Assembly (NCBI GenBank): GCA_018402455.1
Contig: JAGYIG010000006.1
Span: 1 to 64,000 of the forward strand
From: Opitutaceae bacterium
GTDB lineage: Bacteria; Verrucomicrobiota; Verrucomicrobiia; Opitutales; Opitutaceae
Length of the DNA stretch: 64,000 nucleotides
Direction: 5' to 3'
The translations under genes and the position numbers were made by a program. Numbering within the stretch: the stretch's first letter is position 1; each line of letters starts with the position of its first letter. The notes beneath the pieces are model-generated. The model was not told where the DNA came from and searched no databases. It saw only the letters and a program-made list of their open reading frames with translations. Positions 47,579-57,047 of the stretch are shown piece after piece.

Positions 47579-49677
47579 AAGCACAACCACTCGGTTGGCT
47601 TGCCCTCTGCTCCCTATCCTTGGCCGCTCAATTGAACGCTTCCCCCCCATCCGAAGATCCCTACTTGTGGCTCGAGGAGATCGCATCCGAACGGGCTCTT
47701 GATTGGGTCAAGGCCCGCAACAAGGTCACCCTCGAGGAGCTCACCTCCTCCCCGCGCTACGACGAGCTCTACCAGGGGTTGCTGGAAATCTATCATTCCA
47801 GCGACAAGATCCCGGGCGTCACTCAACACGGTGACCACTATTATAATTTCTGGCAGGACGCCGATCACGAGCGGGGCATCTGGCGACGCTGCTCTCCCGC
47901 CTCCTACCTCGCCGAGGAACCCGCGTGGGAGACCGTTCTCGATCTCGATGCCCTCGCCGCCACCGAGGCCATCAGCTGGGTGTGGAAGGGTGCCACCGTC
48001 CTCGACCTCACCTTCGACCGGGCCCTGCTCCGCCTTTCCGTCGGAGGCAAGGATGCCGTCGTCATTCGCGAATTTGATCTCATCGGGAAACAGTTTGTGG
48101 CCGACGGATTTAATCTCCCGGAATCGCGTAACCACGCGCAATGGGTCGATGCCGACACCTTGCTGGTCGGCAGCGCGGTCGATCCGGCCCAAGCCACCGA
48201 CTCCGGCTACCCCCGCCTCACCTGGCGGTGGCGTCGCGGCCAGGCACTGCCCGACGCGGAGAAAATCTACGCCGGAGAAAAAACGGACGTGGGCGTCTTT
48301 GCCGCCGTCTCCGACTCCCTCAGCGGACGGCGGGAAATGATCGTCCGCGCCCTCACGTTCTTCGAGACCGAGTATTATCTCGTCGGCGCCGACCACGAGC
48401 TCACCCCGATTCCGGTGCCCTTGGATTCCGAAATCGGTTTCTTCCATGATCAGCTCCTCGTGGAGGTGAAGTCCGATTGGTCGGTCGGTGCCACCACCCT
48501 GCCCACCGGTGCGCTCGTCGCGATAAACTTTGACGCGTTCATGGCAGGCGCCCGGGGCTTCACCCTGCTGTTCACGCCCCAACCTCGGGTATCGCTGGCT
48601 CGCCAAGGTTACACGACCACCCGGAACCACGTCGTCATCTCAACGCTGGACAACGTGAACGGCCGTCTCGCCGCTTGGCGCTACGATCACGGCGATTGGC
48701 AGGCCGTCGCGATGGAGGCGCCGGCCATCGGTAGCATCTCCGCGCGGGGCATCGATTCCAACCGCTCCGACCAGATCTTTGTCACCACCTCAAATTTCCT
48801 CAGCCCGTCCACCCTGCACCGGCAAACCGTCGGCCAAAACGACCGAATCACCCTGAAACAGACCCCGGCCTACTTCGACGCGACGGGGTTGACCATGACC
48901 CAGCACGAGGCCACCGCCCCGGATGGCACCAGGATCCCGTATTTTCAGGTCGGGCGAGCCGATTTGGAACCGGACGGCACTCACCCCACCCTGCTCTACG
49001 GCTATGGGGGGTTTCAGGTCTCGATGACTCCGGATTACACCGGCACGTGGGGCCGGAGCTGGATGGCCCGGGGCGGCGTTTTTGTCCTCGCCAATATTCG
49101 CGGCGGCGGTGAGTTCGGACCGGCCTGGCACCAAGCGGCCCGGAAGGAAAATCGCCAGGTGTCCTGGGACGACTTCATTGCCATCGGGGAAGATCTGATC
49201 GCCCGGGGGGTGACCTCTCCCCCACACCTCGGCATCATGGGCGGCAGCCAAGGCGGACTCCTCATGGGCGTGATGTATACCCAGCGGCCCGACCTGTGGG
49301 GGGCCGTGGTGTGCCAGGTGCCGTTGCTGGATATGTTGCGTTTCCACCGGCTGCTGGCGGGCGCGTCATGGATGGGCGAATACGGCAATCCCGACCTTCC
49401 GGCGGAACGCGAATTCATCGCCGCCTACTCGCCCTACCAGAACATTTCGCCCGTCGGCGACTACCCGCGCATTCTCTTTGTCACCTCCACGCATGATGAC
49501 CGGGTGCACCCGGCCCACGCCCGCAAGATGGCGGCCCGATTGGAGGAATTCGGGCACGATTTCCTCTATTGGGAAAACACCGAAGGCGGCCACGGGGGGG
49601 CCGCCAACCACACCGAACGCGCCCAGCTGCACGCTCTCGGTTATGCATTCCTCTGGCAGGAACTCAGCGGTGAATAA
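47575..49677 (+). CDS. S9A prolyl oligopeptidase family protein
   Basis: DPYLWLEEIASERALDWVKARNKVT...LYGYGGFQVSMTPDYT...ANIRGGGEFGPAWHQAARKENRQVSWDDFIAIGEDLI...GIMGGSQGGLLMGVMYTQRPDLW...STHDDRVHPAHARKMAARLEE. Confidence 0.92.
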   Translation: MKAQPLGWLALCSLSLAAQLNASPPSEDPYLWLEEIASERALDWVKARNKVTLEELTSSPRYDELYQGLLEIYHSSDKIPGVTQHGDHYYNFWQDADHERGIWRRCSPASYLAEEPAWETVLDLDALAATEAISWVWKGATVLDLTFDRALLRLSVGGKDAVVIREFDLIGKQFVADGFNLPESRNHAQWVDADTLLVGSAVDPAQATDSGYPRLTWRWRRGQALPDAEKIYAGEKTDVGVFAAVSDSLSGRREMIVRALTFFETEYYLVGADHELTPIPVPLDSEIGFFHDQLLVEVKSDWSVGATTLPTGALVAINFDAFMAGARGFTLLFTPQPRVSLARQGYTTTRNHVVISTLDNVNGRLAAWRYDHGDWQAVAMEAPAIGSISARGIDSNRSDQIFVTTSNFLSPSTLHRQTVGQNDRITLKQTPAYFDATGLTMTQHEATAPDGTRIPYFQVGRADLEPDGTHPTLLYGYGGFQVSMTPDYTGTWGRSWMARGGVFVLANIRGGGEFGPAWHQAARKENRQVSWDDFIAIGEDLIARGVTSPPHLGIMGGSQGGLLMGVMYTQRPDLWGAVVCQVPLLDMLRFHRLLAGASWMGEYGNPDLPAEREFIAAYSPYQNISPVGDYPRILFVTSTHDDRVHPAHARKMAARLEEFGHDFLYWENTEGGHGGAANHTERAQLHALGYAFLWQELSGE

Positions 49678-49747
49678 ACGACTGAATCGACGGAGCGCAC
49701 CCACCGACGACCCCAAGCCCGACCCGCTTCAGGTCGCGCCCGGCCGA

Positions 49748-51346
49748 TCACCAGACCAGTAAGCCACCGGCATAAGTGAAGCCGGCACCGACGCTGCAGA
49801 AGATGATTTTGTCCCCGGCCTCAAAGATTTCCTCTTCGGCCGCCCAGCCGAGGGCCATCGAAACCGAAGCGCCGGAGGTGTTGCCGTATTTATCGATCGT
49901 GACGACAAAGCGGTCATAGGCGATGCCCACCCGCTTCGAGACCGCCCGCAGGATCCGCTCGTTGGCTTGGTGCGGCACGATCCAACCGATGTCATCGGGG
50001 GTCAGTTGGTGGCGTTGCATCGTCTTCTCGATCTCGTCGGCAAATGCTTTCACCGCGCTCTTGAACACCACCGGGCCGTTCACCTGCAGGTAGAAGTCAT
50101 CGACGTTCACATCTTCCGGCTTGGGCCAGGGTTTGTTGGCGCCGCCGCCCGGACGTTGGATGGCGGCAAATTTGCTCGCATCGCCCGAGAGGCCCATGCG
50201 GTGAAGACGATGCCCCCCGGGAGCATCGGTGAGGATCGCCGCACCGGCCCCGTCGCCAAACAGAAAGGCCGTCTCGTGATCTTTCGGGTTGGTGATGCGG
50301 GACAGCAACTCGGCCGTCACCACCAGCACCCGCTTCGGCCCGCCGCCCAGAATCAGCGAGCGGCCCACTTCAAGCGCATAGAGCCAGCCGGAACAGGCGG
50401 CATTGAGGTCGAACGCCAGCGCGGAATTGATCCCCAGTTTCTGCGCCAACGCGCTGGCCATGGCGGGAACCGGTTGATCGGGAATGAGGGTCGCCATGAT
50501 CACCCCATCAATACTGGCCAACTCCACGCCGGATTGCTCGAGGGCATGCTCGACCGCGGTGACCGCCAGATCCGTCGCGGTCTCACCCTCGCCGGCATAG
50601 CGCCGTTCGCGGATGCCGGTGAGCTTGATCATCTCCGCCTCGGTGCGGCCCGGGAACTCCTTGAGCACGTCCTTGGTGGAGCGAATGTTCTTGGGCACGG
50701 CAAAACCCACCCCGGCAATGCACACGGTTTGGTCGGTGGCCTTGACGGTGACTGCGGGGGTGACCGACGGCTCCGCCAGATCCCCCGCCCCGCGATTCGC
50801 CAAATACCGGGCCACGTCATCGCCCGAAATCCGACCGGCCGGTCCCGTCGCCGGGATGTCCGTGATCGTGTCCGGATCCAACCCCGCATCCCGAATCAGC
50901 TTCACGGCGCGCGGGGTCCATTTGGGGCCGGCGGAAAGGGCTGCCGGCGCAGCGGAGGCTGGCGCAACGGGATCAGCGGCGGCGGCGGCGGCGGCGGGTT
51001 TGGCTTCGATGGAAGGCGGAGTCGTTGACCCCGATTTTTCCTCGGGCGCCGCGCTCTTGGCCGCCAAATGCTTGAGCGACACGTCGTCGGTCGCGATCCG
51101 CATGAACGGGGAGCCCGAGGGCACGATGTCCCCCGCCCGCACGGCCAATGCCTCCAGCACCCCATCGCATGGGGCCTCGAACTCAAACACCGATTTGTCG
51201 CTCTCGAGTTCGGCAATTTTGTCGCCTTTGGCGAATGAGTCGCCCGGCGCCACCATCACATCGATGATGGTCAATTCGTTTACTGTCGCCCCCATCGAGG
51301 GGATCGGCACATCGATCAAAAAGGTCTGCGCAGTGGAGTCAGCCAT
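49748..51346 (-). CDS. Lipoyl domain + peripheral subunit-binding domain + 3-oxoacyl-ACP synthase III (FabH) fusion
   Basis: N: PIPSMGATVNELTIIDVMVAPGDSFAKGDKIAELESDKSVFEFEAPCDGVLEAL (lipoyl-type). Middle: KWTPRAVKLIRDAGLDPDTITDIPATGPAGRISGDDVARYLANR (PSBD) after an Ala/Pro linker. C: FabH with Cys (LNAACSGWLYAL), His (VPHQANERILRAV) and Asn (KYGNTSGASVSMAL). Confidence 0.92.
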   Translation of the reverse strand: MADSTAQTFLIDVPIPSMGATVNELTIIDVMVAPGDSFAKGDKIAELESDKSVFEFEAPCDGVLEALAVRAGDIVPSGSPFMRIATDDVSLKHLAAKSAAPEEKSGSTTPPSIEAKPAAAAAAADPVAPASAAPAALSAGPKWTPRAVKLIRDAGLDPDTITDIPATGPAGRISGDDVARYLANRGAGDLAEPSVTPAVTVKATDQTVCIAGVGFAVPKNIRSTKDVLKEFPGRTEAEMIKLTGIRERRYAGEGETATDLAVTAVEHALEQSGVELASIDGVIMATLIPDQPVPAMASALAQKLGINSALAFDLNAACSGWLYALEVGRSLILGGGPKRVLVVTAELLSRITNPKDHETAFLFGDGAGAAILTDAPGGHRLHRMGLSGDASKFAAIQRPGGGANKPWPKPEDVNVDDFYLQVNGPVVFKSAVKAFADEIEKTMQRHQLTPDDIGWIVPHQANERILRAVSKRVGIAYDRFVVTIDKYGNTSGASVSMALGWAAEEEIFEAGDKIIFCSVGAGFTYAGGLLVW

Positions 51347-51409
51347 AGGAATGGTCGGATCGTGCGGTTCGATTTCTTGCGGGTCAACGCCGGTGGCGCA
51401 TTTCCGAAA

Positions 51410-52204
51410 TCAGCTGTTCACGACTCGCCAAACCGCCAAACAGCGTTCGATCAGTCCGGCCAACTCGCTGAGCGGCACCATGTTCGGTCCGTCGCTGATG
51501 GCTTGGGCCGGATCAGGATGGGTTTCCAAGAACAGGCCGTGGGCGCCCGCCGCCAGCGCCGCCTTGGCGAGAGGCTCGACAAACTCGCGTTGGCCACTGC
51601 TCCGGCCATCACCGGCGCCGGGCAACTGCACGCTGTGAGTCGCGTCGAGAATCGTTGGGAGCCCGTTGGCCGCCATGATCGGGAATGCCCGCATGTCGAC
51701 GACGAGATTTTGGTAGCCAAAGGTCGTGCCCCGCTCCGTCTGCCAGATTTCCCCCGCGCCGCCCTCGCGAATCTTGGCCACGACATGCTTCATGTCAGTC
51801 GGGGCGAGAAACTGTCCTTTCTTGACGTTGACGATCCGGCCAGTGACGGCCGCCGCCAGTAACAGGTCGGTCTGCCGACTCAGAAATGCCGGAATCTGCA
51901 GGACGTCACACACCGCCGCGACCGGCCCGCACTGCTCGGCGTGGTGGATGTCGGTCACGACCGGCAGGCCGAACTCCGATTTCACCATCGCCAGCAAGGC
52001 CAACCCCGCCTCGAGTCCCGTGCCCCGCGCCCCGGCGATGGAGGTCCGGTTGGCTTTGTCGAACGACCCTTTGAAGACGATGTTCAGGTCCGGATGCGAC
52101 CGCCCGAGCGTCACCAATTCAGTGGCCACCGCCCGGCAGACGTCGGCGTTTTCCAAGGAGCAGGGACCCGCCAGCAGCAGGAGTTTGGTCGGGTCGTGGA
52201 GCAT
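51410..52204 (-). CDS. kdsA: 3-deoxy-8-phosphooctulonate synthase
   Basis: [20 protein letters not shown]...[26 protein letters not shown]...[11 protein letters not shown]...[18 protein letters not shown]...[11 protein letters not shown]...[10 protein letters not shown]. Confidence 0.95.
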   Translation of the reverse strand: MLHDPTKLLLLAGPCSLENADVCRAVATELVTLGRSHPDLNIVFKGSFDKANRTSIAGARGTGLEAGLALLAMVKSEFGLPVVTDIHHAEQCGPVAAVCDVLQIPAFLSRQTDLLLAAAVTGRIVNVKKGQFLAPTDMKHVVAKIREGGAGEIWQTERGTTFGYQNLVVDMRAFPIMAANGLPTILDATHSVQLPGAGDGRSSGQREFVEPLAKAALAAGAHGLFLETHPDPAQAISDGPNMVPLSELAGLIERCLAVWRVVNS

Positions 52205-52207
52205 GAT

Positions 52208-53911
52208 TCAGGCGGTTTTGGGCGGAGCGGAAGCGGCCGGCTGCGCTGCGGCTTTCTTTTTGGTCTTCGGCTTGGGCTTGGGTTTGGGCTTCGGCATGGG
52301 CTTTGCGGCGGCCCCCTTGTGGTGCTTCATCGCCGCCTTGATGAAGGCGGCAAACAGCGGGTGTGCCGCATTCGGCTTCGACTGGAACTCCGGGTGGAAC
52401 TGCACCGCGACAAACCACGGATGGTTCTTGATTTCCACGATCTCCACCAGGTTGCGACGCGGGTTGATGCCACTGATCACCATGCCGCCCTTCTGCATCT
52501 TGGCGACGTAGGCGTTGTTGACTTCAAACCGGTGGCGGTGGCGCTCGCGGATGTTTTCGACCCCGTAGGCGCGCCGGGCTTTGGTGCCGGGTTGAAGGGC
52601 GCACTCATAACTGCCGACCCGCATGGTGGCCCCCTTGTCGATGATCTTTTTCTGCTCCTCCATCATGGTGATGACGGGCTCCTTGGCCTGGGGGTCAAAC
52701 TCCAGGGAGTTGGCCCCCTTCAACTTCAGCACGTTGCGGCAAAACTCAATCACCGCGATCTGCAGTCCCAGACAAAGGCCGTAATAAGGCACGCCGTTTT
52801 CCCGGGCGAAGCGCGCGGCGGCAATCTTGCCCTCCGTGCCGCGATCACCAAAACCGCCCGGCACAAGAATACCGTCCAGCCCCTGAAGCAGGTCGAGTCC
52901 GTGACGAGCCTCCAGTTCCTCCGCATCGATGCGGCGAAAATTGACCCGGCAATTGTTGGCAATCCCGGCATGGGTCACCGATTCGTAGACGGATTTGTAG
53001 GCATCCTGCAGTTCAATGTATTTGCCCACCACGCCAATGGTGACCTCGTGCCGGGGATTTTCGATGCGTTTGACGATGTTGTTCCAGAGGTTGTTCTCCG
53101 GCATCGGGCGCTTCAGGCCAAAGAGGTCCACCACCAATTCGTCCAAACCTTCGTTCTGCAGCGCGAGGGGCAGTTTGTAGATCGAGTCCACGTCGCGACA
53201 CTCCACCACCGCCTTCACCGGCACGTTGCAGAACATCGAAATCTTATCGCGCATGCCGTGGTCCATCGGATGCTCGCAACGGCATACCACGATATGAGGC
53301 TGAATCCCGATCTCGCGCAGCTTCGCCACCGATTGCTGAGTGGGCTTGGTCTTGAGCTCACCCGCCGCCCCCAGATAGGGCACGAGGGTCACGTGGATGA
53401 AGAGACAATCGCGGGGCCCCACCTCGAGCGCAAACTGCCGCATGGCCTCGAGAAACGGTAGGCCTTCAATATCTCCCGTGGTGCCGCCGATTTCCGTGAT
53501 CAACACATCAACATCCTTCGCGCCTTGGTAGATGCGTTCCTTGATCTCATTGGTCACATGCGGAATGACCTGCACCGTCTTGCCGAGATAAACACCACGG
53601 CGTTCGTTTTGAATCACACTCTCGTAAATCTGACCGGAGGACAGGCTGTTGAGCCGGGAGAGTTTGCCGCTGGTGAAGCGTTCATAGTGCCCGAGGTCCA
53701 GATCGGTTTCCGCCCCGTCTTCGAGCACGTAAACCTCCCCGTGCTGGAACGGGCTCATCGTGCCCGGATCGACGTTGAGGTAGGGGTCAAATTTCTGGAT
53801 GCGAACCTTCAGACCACGCACCTCCAGCAACGCGCCCAGCGCCGCCGCCGTCAGCCCCTTGCCCAAGGAAGAAACCACCCCACCAGTCACGAAAATATAT
53901 TTCATCGTCAC
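52208..53911 (-). CDS. pyrG: CTP synthase
   Basis: [77 protein letters not shown]...[41 protein letters not shown]; basic Pro/Lys/Ala C-terminal tail. Confidence 0.97.
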   Translation of the reverse strand: MTMKYIFVTGGVVSSLGKGLTAAALGALLEVRGLKVRIQKFDPYLNVDPGTMSPFQHGEVYVLEDGAETDLDLGHYERFTSGKLSRLNSLSSGQIYESVIQNERRGVYLGKTVQVIPHVTNEIKERIYQGAKDVDVLITEIGGTTGDIEGLPFLEAMRQFALEVGPRDCLFIHVTLVPYLGAAGELKTKPTQQSVAKLREIGIQPHIVVCRCEHPMDHGMRDKISMFCNVPVKAVVECRDVDSIYKLPLALQNEGLDELVVDLFGLKRPMPENNLWNNIVKRIENPRHEVTIGVVGKYIELQDAYKSVYESVTHAGIANNCRVNFRRIDAEELEARHGLDLLQGLDGILVPGGFGDRGTEGKIAAARFARENGVPYYGLCLGLQIAVIEFCRNVLKLKGANSLEFDPQAKEPVITMMEEQKKIIDKGATMRVGSYECALQPGTKARRAYGVENIRERHRHRFEVNNAYVAKMQKGGMVISGINPRRNLVEIVEIKNHPWFVAVQFHPEFQSKPNAAHPLFAAFIKAAMKHHKGAAAKPMPKPKPKPKPKTKKKAAAQPAASAPPKTA

Positions 53912-53975
53912 CGGTTATTGAGTGCCCACGAACTGAGACAAGAAAAAGCTCCCACTCCCCCCGAGGAACCAAGCT

Positions 53976-54242
53976 TCAAATGTAGCCCAATACCCACCAG
54001 ATCGCCCCCACCACCAGCGCGACCCCGGCCAGGGCCAGCAGAACCTGCAGGGTGAGTTTCAGGATCTTGCCCACCACCCACAATCCCGCCAGCGCAAGGA
54101 TGATGCCACAGCTGGCGACGAGCCAACGGGGATACGCCTCCAACTGGAGCAGAAGGGCTTTGAGGTGGGTGCTGAGTTCCTCCATCGCCTTCCACCAAAA
54201 CGCCTTTGCCCGCGCCGCCAAGCCATTCCCGCTTGCCTCCAC
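53976..54242 (-). CDS. Small membrane protein
   Basis: 88 aa with two TM-like segments (WLVASCGIILALAGLWVVGKIL, VLLALAGVALVVGAIWWVLGYI). Confidence 0.5.
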   Translation of the reverse strand: MEASGNGLAARAKAFWWKAMEELSTHLKALLLQLEAYPRWLVASCGIILALAGLWVVGKILKLTLQVLLALAGVALVVGAIWWVLGYI

Positions 54243-54259
54243 CAGATCCCCTGCCCCCC

Positions 54260-54655
54260 ATGGACCCTATCGTGCAATCCAAACCACAAGTCCTCACTTG
54301 GCTCACCTGCGATGGTGTGCACATCGACCCCGCCACCGGCAAACACACCATCCTGGGCGTGTTTTCCAACATCCGGGGCCGAAACTTCCCCCTCACCCAC
54401 CCGTTCATGGTCTGGTTTCTGACCCTGTGCGATGTGCCCAAAGGCGAACATACCATCAGAATCTCCATGGGAGTCGATCCCACCAACCTGAAACCCCTCA
54501 TCGAACGGGCCTTTCAATCTCAGGGCCCGCTGCAGCGGATCAACCTCATCAACGAGGTGCGCAACCTGAGTTTCCCCACCCCCGGCGACTACGGCATCAT
54601 GATCGAAATCGACGATGAGCCGCTGCTCGCCACCAATCTGCAGGTCTCTCAGTAG
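54260..54655 (+). CDS. Conserved hypothetical protein (DUF6941-like)
   Basis: TWLTCDGVHIDPATGKHTILGVFSNIRGRNFPLTHPFMVWFLTL...FPTPGDYGIMIEIDDEPLLATNLQV; start at 54260. Confidence 0.65.
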   Translation: MDPIVQSKPQVLTWLTCDGVHIDPATGKHTILGVFSNIRGRNFPLTHPFMVWFLTLCDVPKGEHTIRISMGVDPTNLKPLIERAFQSQGPLQRINLINEVRNLSFPTPGDYGIMIEIDDEPLLATNLQVSQ

Positions 54656-54683
54656 CCTCCTGACAACCCCTCCAACCCATTCT

Positions 54684-55685
54684 ATGTCTGATTCAAAATT
54701 CGATCTCATCGGCGTCGGCTCTCCCATCATGGATCTGCTCGCCACCGTCCCCTTCGACTTCCTGCAAGCTCACGTCGCCGGCGAACAAGGCGGCATGGTC
54801 CTCGTAAATGATGCCGAGATGTCCGCCATCCTGGCCCACCTAGCCGACGCCCCCAACACGTCCACCGGCGGTTCCGCCGCCAATGCCACCCTCAACGCCG
54901 CCCGCCTCGGACTAAAAACCACCTACCTCGGCAAACTGGGCAACTGCCCCATCGCCGACACCTACCGCCAGCGCTTCGCCGCGCTCGGCATCGACACCTC
55001 CCGGTTTAAAACCGGCAACGTGCCCAACGCCCGCTCCCTCATCCTCACCACGCCCGATGCCGACCGCACCATGCGCACCGACCTCGGCGCCGCCATGACG
55101 CTGTCGCCCGACGAGATCACCCCCGCCGATTTCGCGGGCTGCCGCCACACCCATATGGAAGGCTACCTCGTATTCAATGAGGCCCTCGCCGACGCCGTCC
55201 TCGCCTCCGCCCGCGCCGCGGGTTGCACCGTTTCCGTCGATCTCGCCTCGTTTGAGGTCATCAACGCCACCCGACCCTGGATCTTCAAACAACTCGCCTC
55301 CGGTATCGACATCGTCTTCGCCAACGAGGACGAAATCCGCGCCCTTTTCGAGGATTCAGACTCCCCTTACGAGGTGCTCGCCAAACGGCTCGCCAGCCAT
55401 GGGGTGATCGCCGCCGTCAAGGTCGGCAAGGACGGCGCTTGGATCGCCCAAGGTGAAGAACTGCACCGCATTGACCCGGTTGTGGTCGACGCCGTCGTCG
55501 ACACCAACGGCGCTGGCGATTCGTGGGCGGCCGGCTTCCTCGCCTCCTACCTCCGCGGCAAATCCCTGCTCGAAAGCGGTCGGATCGCCTCCCACGTCGG
55601 AGCCGAAACCGTGCAACACCTCGGACCCATCATCCCCGACGAGCGCTTCGCCCACCTCAAGACCCGCTTGGCCACCCTCGGGTGA
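54684..55685 (+). CDS. PfkB-family carbohydrate/adenosine kinase
   Basis: FDLIGVGSPIMDLLATV...NTSTGGSAANATLNAARLGLKTTYLGKLG...VDAVVDTNGAGDSWAAGFLASYLRG: PfkB signatures. Confidence 0.9.
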   Translation: MSDSKFDLIGVGSPIMDLLATVPFDFLQAHVAGEQGGMVLVNDAEMSAILAHLADAPNTSTGGSAANATLNAARLGLKTTYLGKLGNCPIADTYRQRFAALGIDTSRFKTGNVPNARSLILTTPDADRTMRTDLGAAMTLSPDEITPADFAGCRHTHMEGYLVFNEALADAVLASARAAGCTVSVDLASFEVINATRPWIFKQLASGIDIVFANEDEIRALFEDSDSPYEVLAKRLASHGVIAAVKVGKDGAWIAQGEELHRIDPVVVDAVVDTNGAGDSWAAGFLASYLRGKSLLESGRIASHVGAETVQHLGPIIPDERFAHLKTRLATLG

Positions 55686-55806
55686 TCAGGCGGTTCCCCC
55701 GCCAGTCGAACCGACCATGACTTTTGGCCCGGCCTGACCGGGTCGATGGTCACAGAAATGCAGATTGGCTTCGCCGGGAGCGTCCGGAACCCCCTAGACA
55801 TCGGGC

Positions 55807-56913
55807 ATGCTCACGATCAGCTCGGTTTCCAAATCCTACGGCAGCCTTGTCGCGCTCAGCGACGTCTCGCTCGAAATCGGTCCCGGCGAGTTTCTGGGCC
55901 TGCTCGGCCCCAACGGCGCAGGTAAGTCCACCCTCATGTCGTTGGTTTCCGGGCTCAAAACCCCCGATGCCGGCACGATCACCCTCAACGGCACGTCCGC
56001 CATCAGCGGCAATTCCCAAGCCCGACATGAACTCGGATTGGTCCCCCAAAACATCGCGCTTTACGATGATCTGACGGCAGAGGAAAACCTCCAGGCCTTT
56101 GGTGAACTCTTCGGGCTCAACCGCAAACTCCTGCGGGAACGCATCGCCGAGGGGCTGACCGCCGTGGGCCTGATCGACCGCCGACGGGATCGGGTCAAAG
56201 GATTTTCCGGCGGCATGAAGCGCCGCCTCAACATCATCGCGGCCCTCCTGCACCGCCCCAAAGTGCTCCTGTGCGACGAACCGACTGTCGGCGTCGACCC
56301 CCAGTCCCGCAATGCCATCTTTGAACTGCTCGAAGACCTGAACCGCCAGGGCCTGACTGTCGTCTATTCGACCCACTACATGGAGGAGGCCACTCGCTTG
56401 TGCTCCCGCATCGCCATCATTGACCACGGCAAAATTCTTGACCAAGGCACCCTGCCCCAACTGCTGGCAAAACTGCCGTCCGCCGAGCAGGTTCGCCTCG
56501 TGGCCTCCGCCGCCGTCGAGGCCGCCCCCCCCTCCCTTGCCCCTCTCGGAACCCTCACCCCCCACGAGGGAGGCCACTCCCTCCTCATCGCTCCCGACAC
56601 CCGCCTCTCCACCGTCTTCCAAGTGCTGGAACAGCACGAGGTGCCCTCCGCGGACTGCACCCTCACCCGCCCCGGCCTCGAAGAGGTCTTCCTCCACCTC
56701 ACCGGCAAAGCCTTCGCGAATAACCCCTCCCCCTCCATCTCACCGCCTCCGCCACCGCCCCAGCCCTCAACCCGCCCCCAAGCCGTTTGTCATCTCCTAG
56801 ATGACAAACCTGCGGGGCCGCCACCGTTCGCTTCGCTCCTGCTCCCATGTCCACCGCATTCTCTCTGCTCCGCAAAGCCCCCCGCTTGTTCCCGCGCAAC
56901 AAGGTCGCGTTAG
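55807..56913 (+). CDS. ABC transporter ATP-binding protein
   Basis: LGLLGPNGAGKSTLMSLVSGLKTPDAG (Walker A), GFSGGMKRRLNIIAALLHRPKVLLCDEPTVGVDPQSR (signature/Walker B). The C-terminal ~60 aa are Pro-rich sequence encoded by duplicated DNA. Confidence 0.92.
   Translation: MLTISSVSKSYGSLVALSDVSLEIGPGEFLGLLGPNGAGKSTLMSLVSGLKTPDAGTITLNGTSAISGNSQARHELGLVPQNIALYDDLTAEENLQAFGELFGLNRKLLRERIAEGLTAVGLIDRRRDRVKGFSGGMKRRLNIIAALLHRPKVLLCDEPTVGVDPQSRNAIFELLEDLNRQGLTVVYSTHYMEEATRLCSRIAIIDHGKILDQGTLPQLLAKLPSAEQVRLVASAAVEAAPPSLAPLGTLTPHEGGHSLLIAPDTRLSTVFQVLEQHEVPSADCTLTRPGLEEVFLHLTGKAFANNPSPSISPPPPPPQPSTRPQAVCHLLDDKPAGPPPFASLLLPCPPHSLCSAKPPACSRATRSR
56785..56809. repeat. Perfect inverted repeat, copy A
   Basis: GTTTGTCATCT-cct-AGATGACAAAC, 11-bp stem. 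Confidence 0.85.
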
Positions 56914-56985
56914 GCCCGACCTTCCTCGGGCTCCCCCGCCTCCATCTCACCGCCACAGCCACCGTCCTCAACCCGCCCCCAAGCC

Positions 56986-57010
56986 GTTTGTCATCTCCTA
57001 GATGACAAAC
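56986..57010. repeat. Perfect inverted repeat, copy B
   Basis: Identical GTTTGTCATCT-cct-AGATGACAAAC within the second duplicated unit. Confidence 0.85.
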
Positions 57011-57047
57011 CTGCTGGGCCGCCACCGTTCGCTTCGTTTCTGCTCCC

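Noticed and set aside
51941-53461. 506-aa plus-strand ORF opposite pyrG/kdsA
   Set aside because: Antisense to unambiguous CTP synthase and KDO8P synthase.
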